From NCBI GenBank assembly GCA_030841245.1, contig JAVEDG010000013.1:1-8566 (forward strand): DNA of 8,566 nt, given 5' to 3'. Source of the DNA: Actinomycetota bacterium. Its GTDB lineage: Bacteria > Actinomycetota > Actinomycetes > JACCUZ01. The notes beneath the pieces were generated by a model, which worked only from the letters and a program-made list of their open reading frames with translations, was not told the DNA's origin and did not search any database. The position numbers were made by a program, and so were the translations under genes. This document shows positions 1-5,823 of this stretch, piece by piece. Numbering within the stretch: position 1 is the first letter of the stretch; every line of letters starts with the position of its first letter.

Positions 1-366
1 CTGCGTGTGATCCCGCCGCAGGGCCTCAGCGGCTCCGACCCCACTCCGGGGATGCGGCGGGAGCAGGCGTTCGAGGCGGGCAGCCTGTGGGCCGGGCTGG
101 TGCACACCGAGCCCGGAGCCGTGTCCGGCTGGCACCACCACGGCGACCACGACAGCTCGCTGTACCTGCTGACCGGCCGGATGCGCCTGGAGTTCGGCCC
201 CGGCGGTGCCGACGCCGTCGAGGCCGGACCGGGCGACTTCGTCCACGTCCCGGCCCATGTGGTGCACAGGGAGTCGAACCCGGCCGAGCAGGTGGCCACA
301 GCGGTGGTCGGCCGCTCGGGGACCGGCGCACCCACCGTCAACGTCGAGGGCCCCGACCCGGCGTGA
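1..366 (+). CDS. Small single-domain cupin protein (5' end probably cut by window edge)
   Basis: This is a small cupin-fold protein of about 120 residues. Both conserved cupin motifs are visible. The first is the His cluster GWHHHGDHDSS followed by LYLLTG. The second is PGDFVHVPAHVVHRESNP, with its His and terminal Asn. The fold usually binds one metal through these His residues; the substrate cannot be told from the sequence. A GTG at position 7 could start the protein, but the frame is open to base 1 (Leu-Arg before it). Small cupins of this kind often begin only a few residues before the RVIPP-like strand, so the true start is probably just outside the window. The stop at 364-366 overlaps the possible GTG start of the next gene by 4 nt. 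The fold is confident and the role is unknown. Confidence 0.8.
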   Translation: MRVIPPQGLSGSDPTPGMRREQAFEAGSLWAGLVHTEPGAVSGWHHHGDHDSSLYLLTGRMRLEFGPGGADAVEAGPGDFVHVPAHVVHRESNPAEQVATAVVGRSGTGAPTVNVEGPDPA

Positions 367-1019
367 CCGCGCGTCGCACGCTGGCACAGGAATCGCAGGG
401 TGATACTCGAACGGTGGCCGCGTGGGTCGGTGCTCACCGTCGCGTCGCCAGTCCGGCGGACTGGTGGCCGCACACCGTCACGTCACGGCGGCTGCTGCAG
501 CGGCTGGCGTTCGCGTACGCCGTCCTGCTGCTCGGTGCCGCCGACCGCAGCGGAGCCGGTGCCGCCGCCGCGTGGGCGGCAGTGGCGGGCAGCGTGGTGC
601 TGTACGTCGTGCTGCGGTGGCCCACCTTGGAGGCGTTCGGCGAGGCCGCCCTGGGAGTGCTCGGACTGCTGCTGGTGGCCCTCGTGGGCGCCGACCTGGC
701 ACAGGACCGGACGTGGTGGCCGGCGCTCACGACCGCGTTGCTGGTCGCGACGTTGCGGTGGTGGCTGCGCGAGCGCGCCACGATGCGGCGGCGCGACGAC
801 GAGCAGGCGTGGCGCAGCGCGGTGCTCGCGGAGCTGAGTCGGCTCTCCGAAGCCCCGACGTCGACGGTTGCGTCGTCGGCGACGCAGTTCGCAGACCCTT
901 CGGCAACGGCGACCGTGCTCCCCCGCCAACGCCCAACGGCACCGGTGCTGCTGCACCGACCCGCCGGTCGGCACCGGCGTCGCGGCGAGACCGAACCGGC
1001 GAGCCACAGGGCGGCCTGA
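363..1019 (+). CDS. Unrecognised four-helix membrane protein
   Basis: I do not recognise this protein. From GTG 363 it is 218 residues. A short basic N-terminus is followed by four hydrophobic segments: around RLAFAYAVLLLGAA, AAWAAVAGSVVLYVVL, LGVLGLLLVALVGADLA and WWPALTTALLVATLRWWL. Next comes a charged stretch (RERATMRRRDDEQAWRS) that may be amphipathic, then a Ser/Thr/Ala- and Arg-rich, probably disordered, C-terminal tail. The 363 start is chosen because GTGA overlaps the cupin stop, a common sign of translational coupling. No Shine-Dalgarno is visible there. A second candidate is GTG 414, which lies 6 nt after a GATACT -10-like hexamer (402-407) and would be a leaderless start giving 201 residues. 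Antisense ORFs across the region are Arg/Ser-rich shadows. The hydrophobic pattern supports this frame; the function is unknown. Confidence 0.6.
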   Translation: MTARRTLAQESQGDTRTVAAWVGAHRRVASPADWWPHTVTSRRLLQRLAFAYAVLLLGAADRSGAGAAAAWAAVAGSVVLYVVLRWPTLEAFGEAALGVLGLLLVALVGADLAQDRTWWPALTTALLVATLRWWLRERATMRRRDDEQAWRSAVLAELSRLSEAPTSTVASSATQFADPSATATVLPRQRPTAPVLLHRPAGRHRRRGETEPASHRAA

Positions 1020-1133
1020 GCGGGCGTGGCGGCCACCCAGGTGCGCCGTTGTCGTCCTTCGTCACCGGCCGACCCGACGCCGCCCGGACGGTGAAGGAGG
1101 TTTCCGTCGACAGGCTGGGGCGACAAGAGCCGG

Positions 1134-1958
1134 GTGTCCAGCGCCCTCCGTGACCGGGTCTCCCACCGAATGAGACACAGCTCGGTGCTGCGCACGTCGG
1201 CGCGCGCGGGGCTGGTCGCGAGGGCCGCGCTCTACCTGGTGCTTGCCTATCTCGCTGCTTCGGTCGCGTTGGGCTCCGGCACCGGTGACCACCAGGTCAA
1301 CGCGAACGGCGCAATGCGCACCGTCGCCGCCACCCAGATCGGCTGGGTGGCGCTCGCGGCGGCCGCGGTCGGTTTCGCCGCCTTCTCGCTGATCCGCTTC
1401 GCTGCGGCAATCGGCGACCACCGAGTGAGCCGGCGACGTCGGGTTACCACAGCCGGTCAGGCCACGTTCTACGCCGTGATGGCCACCGTGACGGCACGCT
1501 TCCTCCTCGGGGCGCACTCCACCGGGTCCGAGCAACAGCAGCAATCGACCGTCGATCGACTGGTCACCAGCCCGGAAGGGCGAGCTGCGCTGGTCGTGGT
1601 GGGCACCACGGTGCTGGTCGTCGGTGGATGGCAGGTCTACCTGTCGCTTCGCGGCGGTTTCGCCGACAGCCTGGAGCTCTCTGAGGTGCCGGTGCGACAC
1701 CGTCGTACGGTGCGGCTGCTCGGCGCCGCCGCCATCGCGGCCCGGGCCTGCTGCGTGGCTCCGCTCGGCCTGCTGCTGGTCCTGGCCGGCGTCTCCGACC
1801 AGGCAGCGCGGGCGCCCGGGCTGGACCGGGCCGTGGCGACGTTGGCCGAGCTCCCGTTCGGCCGGGCGCTCGTCGTGGTGATCGCGGTGGGGTTCACACT
1901 GTTCGCCCTCTACAGCCTCGTCGAGGCGAGGTACCGCGTCGTGCACGCGGGAGACTGA
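1134..1958 (+). CDS. DUF1206 family six-helix integral membrane protein
   Basis: A 274-residue membrane protein with the three-fold internal repeat of DUF1206, a family common in actinobacteria. Each unit has two helices: roughly residues 30-47 and 69-88, 107-127 and 151-170, then 195-220 and 244-264. Repeat signatures recur: the helix-opening GLVARAALYLVLAYLA, and the paired GWVALAAAAVGFAAFSL and FGRALVVVIAVGFTLFALYSL in units one and three. The middle loop has a Gln run (EQQQQS). The family has no established biochemical role. GTG 1134 is the longest start in this frame after the in-frame stop at 1092-1094. ATG 1170 (MRHSSVLRTSARAG) is also plausible and would remove only a polar tail. Neither has a well-spaced ribosome binding site. 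The gene is convergent with the sucrase/ferredoxin-like gene, 30 bp away. Confidence 0.83.
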   Translation: MSSALRDRVSHRMRHSSVLRTSARAGLVARAALYLVLAYLAASVALGSGTGDHQVNANGAMRTVAATQIGWVALAAAAVGFAAFSLIRFAAAIGDHRVSRRRRVTTAGQATFYAVMATVTARFLLGAHSTGSEQQQQSTVDRLVTSPEGRAALVVVGTTVLVVGGWQVYLSLRGGFADSLELSEVPVRHRRTVRLLGAAAIAARACCVAPLGLLLVLAGVSDQAARAPGLDRAVATLAELPFGRALVVVIAVGFTLFALYSLVEARYRVVHAGD

Positions 1959-1963
1959 GCGAA

Positions 1964-1989
1964 ACCGGCGGGCGGATCTATTCGCCGGT
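1964..1989. terminator. Possible bidirectional hairpin between convergent genes
   Basis: The 30-bp gap between two convergent stops holds a perfect 7-bp inverted repeat: ACCGGCG at 1964-1970 and CGCCGGT at 1983-1989, with a 12-nt loop. The right arm ends on the last base of the minus-strand stop codon. There is no U-tract on the plus strand and only three T on the minus strand, so it is not a classical intrinsic terminator. Its position makes a transcript-end or stabilising role likely, but this is weak evidence. Confidence 0.35.
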
Positions 1990-2879
1990 CAGCTGCTGAG
2001 CTGGGTCACGTTGACGACGACGTAGGCCTGCGGATGCGCCTCGTGCCGGGCGTGGCAGGTCAGCAGCGCGGGCTCGCCATGGCTCGTCGCCTCGAGCATC
2101 ACCTCGAGGTCGTGAGAGTCGTGCGCCAGACGCACCCGGAAGCGACCGTCGCCGACCGCGGTGACGTCCGTCGGCCGCAGCGACTCGATCCGGTCGATCC
2201 CGAGTCGGGTCCGCATCTCGTGCTCGGCCGCCTGGGCGACCGCGCCCCACGTCGTACGGCCACGCAGCAACGCGGTGACGACCTCCCCGCGCTCGTACGC
2301 CGTGGCCACCTCGACCGCGGTCGTCTCGTCGACCCGCCCGTAGTAGAGGCCGTGCGGCAGCACCACGAGGTTCGCCGCGAACCGGTCGCCGCCGACGTGC
2401 GTGCACTCCCACACCTGACCGGGGCGGGCCCGCGCGAGTGCCGCGGCGACGGGGCGACCGTGCATGGCGCAGCAGGTGTCGTGACGGCCGTGGGTGCACA
2501 CCAGGTAGCACGGCTCGGCCGACTCCTCGCCGGCGCTGCCGTCCAGTGGCAGCTCGAGCAGCTCCTCGGCCTCCCCCACGATGCCCCAGCGGATCGACTC
2601 GCGGCCTGGGCGCGAGTCGGCCAGCGCCCACCGCCGGCCAGGTCTCGGGCGAGGGCGGCCGGGGCGGCGGATCAGCAAGACCCGGAGCCCCAGCGCGGTC
2701 GCCCGACGACTCAGTTCCAACCCGATCTCGGGGTCCAGCCGCGACTGCACCAGTGCCTGCCGCCCCCAGGCCCCGGGCTGCTCCACGAGCAGCATCCCCG
2801 ACGACGGCGCGGCGGTGCCGCGCATCGGGTCGTCACGGCGCAGCGACTCGACCGAGCATCGGAACGGCTCGGGCGTCAC
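1989..2879 (-). CDS. Sucrase/ferredoxin-like family protein (thioredoxin-like [2Fe-2S] type)
   Basis: A 296-residue member of the sucrase/ferredoxin-like family (Suc_Fer-like), whose characterised eukaryotic relative Apd1 carries a [2Fe-2S] cluster on a thioredoxin-like ferredoxin fold. The N-terminus has the usual RCS (residues 7-9), DDPMRGTA and LLVEQPGAWG signatures. The cluster region is CTHGRHDTCCAMHGRP, with Cys128, Cys136 and Cys137, then WECTHVGGDRFAANLVVLPHGLYYGRV, with Cys159 and His161. The C-terminus has the LTCHARHEAHPQAY segment. Apd1 uses a His-x3-His pair; here the second position is Asp165 (HVGGD), so ligation may differ. Start: the GTG at 2879-2877 overlaps the TGA of the upstream oxygenase gene by 4 nt, and the conserved N-terminus supports it. 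A cytosolic redox role, perhaps electron supply to the coupled oxygenase, is inference. Confidence 0.88.
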   Translation of the reverse strand: MTPEPFRCSVESLRRDDPMRGTAAPSSGMLLVEQPGAWGRQALVQSRLDPEIGLELSRRATALGLRVLLIRRPGRPRPRPGRRWALADSRPGRESIRWGIVGEAEELLELPLDGSAGEESAEPCYLVCTHGRHDTCCAMHGRPVAAALARARPGQVWECTHVGGDRFAANLVVLPHGLYYGRVDETTAVEVATAYERGEVVTALLRGRTTWGAVAQAAEHEMRTRLGIDRIESLRPTDVTAVGDGRFRVRLAHDSHDLEVMLEATSHGEPALLTCHARHEAHPQAYVVVNVTQLSS

Positions 2880-4177
2880 GACCTGCCCGGTCCGGGGTCG
2901 GGCTGTCGGTGGTCGGCCCCGTCGGAACGGTCGACGGTCACGACCCCTGCCCCGACCAGCCGGCGCGCCAGGTCGAGAGCAGCATCGGGGCGCATCCCTG
3001 GCAGCTCCCTGACGCGCACCGGACCAGCAAGCGCGACCGAGACGGCCTTCGCCGTCGGCGCTGCGAGAGTCAGACTGCGTCCGGGCAGCGAAAGGATCAC
3101 GTCGCTGTCGGTGACCCGCGCGTCGACCACGACGTGCTCCCGCGGGCGGAGCAACGAGTCGAGGTGCAGTTCGGCGTGGTCCCGGGCGGCCGCGAGCGGG
3201 CCCAGCGGCGCGGGTCGACCGGCGTCGAGCCGGGCCTTCGACAGCCGAGCCGCGACCTCGTGGGCCGTGACCGCGCGCAGCCGCCGGGTCAGCGCGTCGA
3301 CCGTCTGCTCGACGTCACCCGCGATGTCGGCCGGGGACCCGACGTCGACGCCGAGCGGCAGCGACGTACGTAGCGCCGGGTCGTCCGCCACCAGCTCGGT
3401 CAGCACGTCGAGGACGTCGGCTCGGGTGACCGGGTGGACGCCCACCGTCAGGTGTGCCGCGACCCCGCCATGCGCCACCGCCGAGTGCAGGTAGCCCCGC
3501 GGCAGGTAGAGCGCGTCCCCCGGCCGCAGCTCCTCGTCGATCAGCGGCGCCTCGGCAGCGCGCGCGGCGACCTCGGTGGCTCGGTCGCTCCACTGCTGGT
3601 CGCGCCGCGGGTCGACCAGCACCGGCGCATGGACCTGCCAGCGTTTGGTGCCCGCGACCTGCAGGACGAACACGTCGTGGACGTCGTAGTGGGCGGCGAA
3701 GCCCTGGTTGGAGGCAGGCGTGACATAGGCGTTGACCTGCACCGGGTGTCCCAGCTCGGTGCGCAGGGCCCCGGCGAAGTCGATCAGCGGCGGCCAGATC
3801 CTGTGCAGACCCTGCAGCACGATCGTGTGGCCGTCGAGGAACAGCTCGAGCACCTGGTCGTCGGCGACCTGGTCGCGAACCTGCGCGCCGGTGCCTCCCG
3901 AACCCGTGTACCGGGCCGGAGGCACGACGCGACCGCCCTTGGCGATCCGGATGAACGGCGTGCGCAGTCCACGCCGGGACAACAGCTCGTCGACCGCGTC
4001 GAGGGAGAACAGGTCGTCGTACGACGTGTCGTCCCCGCGCGACTCGCGCCGGGACAGCAGCGGGCGGCGCGACCACACCGACTCGGCGAACTCCGCCGGA
4101 TCGAGGGCCACGCAACGCCGCAGGGCCGGCCGGTCGGGTCCACCGACCGGCCGGCCCGCCCGTGCATCTTCGGGCAC
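2876..4177 (-). CDS. JmjC/cupin_4 domain 2-oxoglutarate- and Fe(II)-dependent oxygenase
   Basis: A 433-residue protein of the cupin_4/JmjC family, which includes the ribosomal oxygenases YcfD (arginine hydroxylase on L16), MINA53 and NO66 (histidine hydroxylases). The Fe(II) site is visible: His163-Tyr-Asp165 in GFAAHYDVHDVFVLQ and distal His231 in YLPRGYLHSA, after the GDALYLP turn. TGTKRW-like residues (AGTKRW, 175-180) and HLTVGVHP fit the double-stranded beta-helix. Residues about 22-40 (CVALDPAEFAESVWSRRPLL) form the usual N-terminal lead-in. A dimer/helical region and a winged-helix-like C-terminus (about 375-415) follow. Start: GTG 4177, 8 nt after the stop of the small peptide gene. 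The frame stays open a further 127 codons upstream, but that part is only the out-of-frame shadow of the peptide repeats. GTG 4111 is possible but would cut into the lead-in. Substrate unknown; the adjacent peptide is the obvious candidate, by inference. Confidence 0.87.
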   Translation of the reverse strand: MPEDARAGRPVGGPDRPALRRCVALDPAEFAESVWSRRPLLSRRESRGDDTSYDDLFSLDAVDELLSRRGLRTPFIRIAKGGRVVPPARYTGSGGTGAQVRDQVADDQVLELFLDGHTIVLQGLHRIWPPLIDFAGALRTELGHPVQVNAYVTPASNQGFAAHYDVHDVFVLQVAGTKRWQVHAPVLVDPRRDQQWSDRATEVAARAAEAPLIDEELRPGDALYLPRGYLHSAVAHGGVAAHLTVGVHPVTRADVLDVLTELVADDPALRTSLPLGVDVGSPADIAGDVEQTVDALTRRLRAVTAHEVAARLSKARLDAGRPAPLGPLAAARDHAELHLDSLLRPREHVVVDARVTDSDVILSLPGRSLTLAAPTAKAVSVALAGPVRVRELPGMRPDAALDLARRLVGAGVVTVDRSDGADHRQPDPGPGRS

Positions 4178-4185
4178 GGCGTCAG

Positions 4186-4374
4186 TCAGGCCGAGCCGTC
4201 GGCGCCACCGTCGGCACCCTTGTCGGCGCCACCGTCCGCGCCACCGTCGGCACCCTTGTCGGCGCCACCGTCCGCGCCGCCGTCGGCACCCTTGTCGGCA
4301 CCTTCGTCGGCACCGCCGTCCGCGCCGCCGTCGTCCGCCGGCTCCAGCGGTGTGGTCGTCATGTCGTCGTCCAT
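4186..4374 (-). CDS. 62-residue acidic xGAD-repeat peptide, candidate substrate of the adjacent oxygenase
   Basis: A small ORF giving 62 residues. The leader is MDDDMTTTPLEPADD (1-15), followed by eleven tetrads of the form x-Gly-Ala-Asp at residues 16-59 (x is Gly seven times, Lys three times and Glu once), ending in GSA. The Lys tetrads recur every 12 residues (28, 40, 52), giving a KGADGGADGGAD super-repeat. It is strongly acidic, has no Cys, no aromatic residues and no membrane segment or signal peptide. Translation is well supported: AGGAGGA lies 6 nt before the ATG, the best ribosome binding site in the window. The stop is 8 nt before the start of the JmjC oxygenase, so the two are in one operon. 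The leader-plus-repetitive-core layout is like that of a modified-peptide precursor. That, and Asp hydroxylation, are inference; it could also be a metal-binding or low-complexity structural peptide. Automated annotation may miss it because the overlapping oxygenase frame is open. Confidence 0.75.
   Translation of the reverse strand: MDDDMTTTPLEPADDGGADGGADEGADKGADGGADGGADKGADGGADGGADKGADGGADGSA
4201..4317. repeat. 36-bp tandem repeat (about three copies) inside the xGAD peptide gene
   Basis: On the plus strand, units beginning GTCGGCACCCTTGTCGG start at 4210, 4246 and 4282, an exact 36-bp period. A shorter 12-bp periodicity (x-Gly-Ala-Asp) lies within each unit and flanks them. Copies differ only by a few bases, for example ACC against GCC codon-equivalent changes that leave Gly, Ala or Asp unchanged. 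The period is a multiple of three, so gain or loss of a unit would keep the peptide frame. There are no spacers, so it is not a CRISPR array. Confidence 0.85.
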
Positions 4375-4380
4375 CGCGGG

Positions 4381-4387
4381 TCCTCCT
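4381..4387 (-). promoter_or_regulatory. Strong ribosome binding site of the xGAD peptide gene
   Basis: On the minus strand this reads AGGAGGA, 6 nt before the ATG at 4374-4372. It fixes the start of the 62-residue peptide and argues that the repetitive ORF is really translated. The upstream in-frame GTG and CTG codons have no comparable site. Confidence 0.8.
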
Positions 4388-4409
4388 AGTCCTCGACCAT
4401 GTCCTCGAC

Positions 4410-4436
4410 GGAACGTCCGGGTGAGGCGTTCCGGAC
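4410..4436 (-). promoter_or_regulatory. Interlocking inverted repeats in the peptide-operon leader
   Basis: Two overlapping inverted repeats share bases. GGAACG (4410-4415) pairs with CGTTCC (4427-4432), and GTCCGG (4415-4420) pairs with CCGGAC (4431-4436). They cannot both form at once, so the leader RNA upstream of the ribosome binding site could switch between two hairpins, or the DNA could bind a regulator. Short GC-rich arms are common by chance in such a genome. Confidence 0.35.
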
Positions 4437-4544
4437 CCGGTGACCCAGGCACAACCGGAGCGGGTCGTGGGTCGGGCTCGTCCTACCCGGCCGATCATCG
4501 CCGAACCCGCAGCGGCACCGCGCACCGGGCCGATCGGCGTCCGG

Positions 4545-4561
4545 CAGGTGATCGTCACCTG
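4545..4561. promoter_or_regulatory. Perfect 17-bp palindrome, candidate operator
   Basis: CAGGTGA-TCG-TCACCTG: 7-bp perfect arms around a 3-bp centre, in the middle of the divergent intergenic region. The size and symmetry suit a homodimeric regulator. The core recurs with changes at 4653-4665. The regulator is not identified, and none is encoded in this window apart from the winged helix on the first ATPase. Confidence 0.5.
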
Positions 4562-4652
4562 GCCACACGGTGGTCCAGGCTGTCCGGGTCGCCGACGTGC
4601 GACAGGCGCGATATCCCCGGGCCGATGCCTGACAGCACGGCATGTGTGGCGT

Positions 4653-4665
4653 GGTGACGATCATC
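4653..4665. promoter_or_regulatory. Second, imperfect copy of the palindromic site
   Basis: GGTGA-CGA-TCATC has the same GGTGA-N3-TCAyC form as the perfect palindrome about 105 bp to the left, with one mismatch between its arms. It lies about 23 bp upstream of the ATPase -35 element, a position that suits control of that promoter. Confidence 0.4.
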
Positions 4666-4687
4666 AGCCGAAAACCTCGAGCAACGC

Positions 4688-4722
4688 TTGCTGACAGTAA
4701 GAACAGTAAGTAATGTAAAAGC
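4688..4722 (+). promoter_or_regulatory. Leaderless-type promoter with direct repeat in the spacer
   Basis: TTGCTG (4688-4693) and TAATGT (4711-4716) are separated by 17 bp. TAATGT fits the actinobacterial TAnnnT -10 pattern and ends 6 nt before the ATG at 4723, so the transcript would begin at the start codon. No Shine-Dalgarno is present, as expected for a leaderless mRNA. The spacer contains ACAGTAAG twice (4694-4701 and 4703-4710, period 9), a likely protein-binding site. This stretch is clearly more AT-rich than its surroundings. Confidence 0.65.
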
Positions 4723-5823
4723 ATGCGCCTGGACCGCCGCCCGCTGCTCGACACCGCCCTGGACGCCGACCTGTTCGTCGACCGGGTGGCGGTGCTCGAC
4801 CGGCTGACCCGCGCTGCCGAGCTCGGGCTGAACGCCGCCGTCAGCGGCACCCGGGGGGCGGGCAAGACCAGTCTGCTCCGCCGGGTCGCCTGGCTCACCC
4901 GCGGGGCCGCCGGGCCGGGCGGGCGAGGAGCCGGATCCGCGACGGCGGGTCCGCCCGACCGGCGTGTGCTGCACGTCAGCGGAGCGGCCGGCGACGCGTC
5001 CGGCCTGCTCGCGACGGTGTTGCAACGGCTGGGTGGCCGTGCCGACGACGGGGCAGCAGCCGCCGACCTGATCGAGGCGCTCGGCCAGCTCCTGTCGACC
5101 GGTGCCCGCGTCGACCTCACCCAACCCGGCGCGGCGACCGGTCCGGTCCGCCCGCTCGTGGTCGTCGACGATCTCGCGACCCAGACCGGTCGGGAGCTCT
5201 TCGGCGTGCTTCGCGACGAGATCTGGGCGCTGAGTCTGACCTGGCTGGTCGCGGTCGCCGACGGGGACGCCGATGCCGTGCTGCGCCCTCCGGTCGACGC
5301 GTTCTTCGAGGTGGTGACCGAGCTGGAGCCGCTGGCGCCGACGGACGCGACCGAGCTCGTCCGGCGCCGACTCGGCGACAACGGCGACCCGCACAGCCTG
5401 CCCGCGCCCGCCCTCGACCGCATCGTCCGCGCGGCGGGTGGGCATCCGCGCCGGCTGATCGACCTGACGCGGGCTGTCGTCGTCGACGGCATCGCGGTCG
5501 ACGACGTGCTCGGCAGCCTGCTCGCCCGGGACGAACGGCTGGCCCAGGTCAGCCGCGGTGCCGCACAGCTCGCCGCGGAGCTCGACGCGCTCGGTTCCGC
5601 GAGCCCTTCGGACCAGGCGCTGCAGGACCGGATGGCGGTATCCCGCCCGCGACTGGTCACCTTGTTCTCCGAGCTCAAGGCGGCCGGTCTGGTCGAGGAG
5701 TCGATTGCGCCTCGGGAGGGGCCGGGACGACCGCGCATCGTCTACCGGCTGAGATCGGCCGGACCCTCGTCCCGACCGCCGGCTGTGACGTCGACGACCG
5801 CAGCGACGGAGGTGCGTTCGTGA
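4723..5823 (+). CDS. AAA/STAND-like P-loop ATPase with C-terminal winged helix
   Basis: A 366-residue soluble ATPase. Walker A is GTRGAGKT (residues 42-49), Walker B is LVVVDD (145-150), and a sensor-2-like GGHPRRLIDLTR sits at 239-250. This is the order seen in Orc1/Cdc6-like and archaeal-type AAA ATPases. Residues about 296-345 look like a winged helix-turn-helix: SDQALQDRMAVSRPRLVTLF, then LKAAGLVEE and a basic GRPRIVYRL wing. The tail is Pro/Thr/Ser-rich. The protein may therefore bind DNA or a nucleic-acid partner in an ATP-dependent way. ATG 4723 is supported by the leaderless promoter just before it. The stop overlaps the GTG of the next ATPase gene by 4 nt, so the two proteins are probably made together and may form a hetero-oligomer. 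The family assignment is secure at the ATPase level; the role is unknown. Confidence 0.8.
   Translation: MRLDRRPLLDTALDADLFVDRVAVLDRLTRAAELGLNAAVSGTRGAGKTSLLRRVAWLTRGAAGPGGRGAGSATAGPPDRRVLHVSGAAGDASGLLATVLQRLGGRADDGAAAADLIEALGQLLSTGARVDLTQPGAATGPVRPLVVVDDLATQTGRELFGVLRDEIWALSLTWLVAVADGDADAVLRPPVDAFFEVVTELEPLAPTDATELVRRRLGDNGDPHSLPAPALDRIVRAAGGHPRRLIDLTRAVVVDGIAVDDVLGSLLARDERLAQVSRGAAQLAAELDALGSASPSDQALQDRMAVSRPRLVTLFSELKAAGLVEESIAPREGPGRPRIVYRLRSAGPSSRPPAVTSTTAATEVRS
5808..5812 (+). promoter_or_regulatory. Ribosome binding site of the second ATPase
   Basis: GGAGG, 7 nt before the GTG at 5820. Together with the 4-nt GTGA overlap it fixes the start of the second ATPase gene. Confidence 0.75.

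Larger units (their letters stand above)
4375..4722. other. Divergent intergenic control region
   Basis: A 348-bp stretch between the minus-strand peptide operon and the plus-strand ATPase genes. ORFs that cross it on the minus strand are open-frame shadows. It holds the peptide ribosome binding site, interlocking inverted repeats near the peptide start (4410-4436), a perfect palindrome (4545-4561), a related imperfect palindrome (4653-4665), a direct repeat (4694-4710) and a leaderless-type promoter for the ATPases. I could not find a convincing -35/-10 pair for the peptide operon, although its promoter must lie here. Confidence 0.7.

Noticed and set aside
402..413. GATACT -10 element giving a leaderless GTG 414 start for the four-helix membrane protein
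   Set aside because: It is possible, but no -35 is seen at a normal spacing and the 4-nt overlap start at 363 is equally good. It is kept as an alternative only.
1094..1100. Perfect AAGGAGG Shine-Dalgarno upstream of the DUF1206 gene
   Set aside because: No ATG, GTG or TTG lies at a workable distance in any frame. The first start in the DUF1206 frame is 33 nt downstream, so I treat it as chance or as a non-standard arrangement that I cannot support.
1062..1946. Minus-strand ORF of 294 codons
   Set aside because: It is antisense to the DUF1206 gene, charged and low in hydrophobic pattern, and typical of high-GC shadow frames.
2034..3494. Long plus-strand ORF of 486 codons
   Set aside because: It is antisense to the oxygenase and sucrase/ferredoxin-like genes, which have clear family motifs. 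Its translation is Arg/Pro-rich without recognisable domains.
4201..4335. CRISPR-like repeat array
   Set aside because: The 36-bp units are directly contiguous with no unique spacers and encode a regular peptide with a good ribosome binding site.
4178..4558. N-terminal extension of the JmjC oxygenase to 560 residues
   Set aside because: The extension is an Arg/Cys/Trp-rich out-of-frame reading of the xGAD repeats. The conserved lead-in starts after 4111, and no ribosome binding site supports an upstream start.
4386..5738. Minus-strand ORF of 450 codons
   Set aside because: It is a Ser/Arg-rich shadow of the first ATPase gene, whose Walker motifs are on the plus strand.
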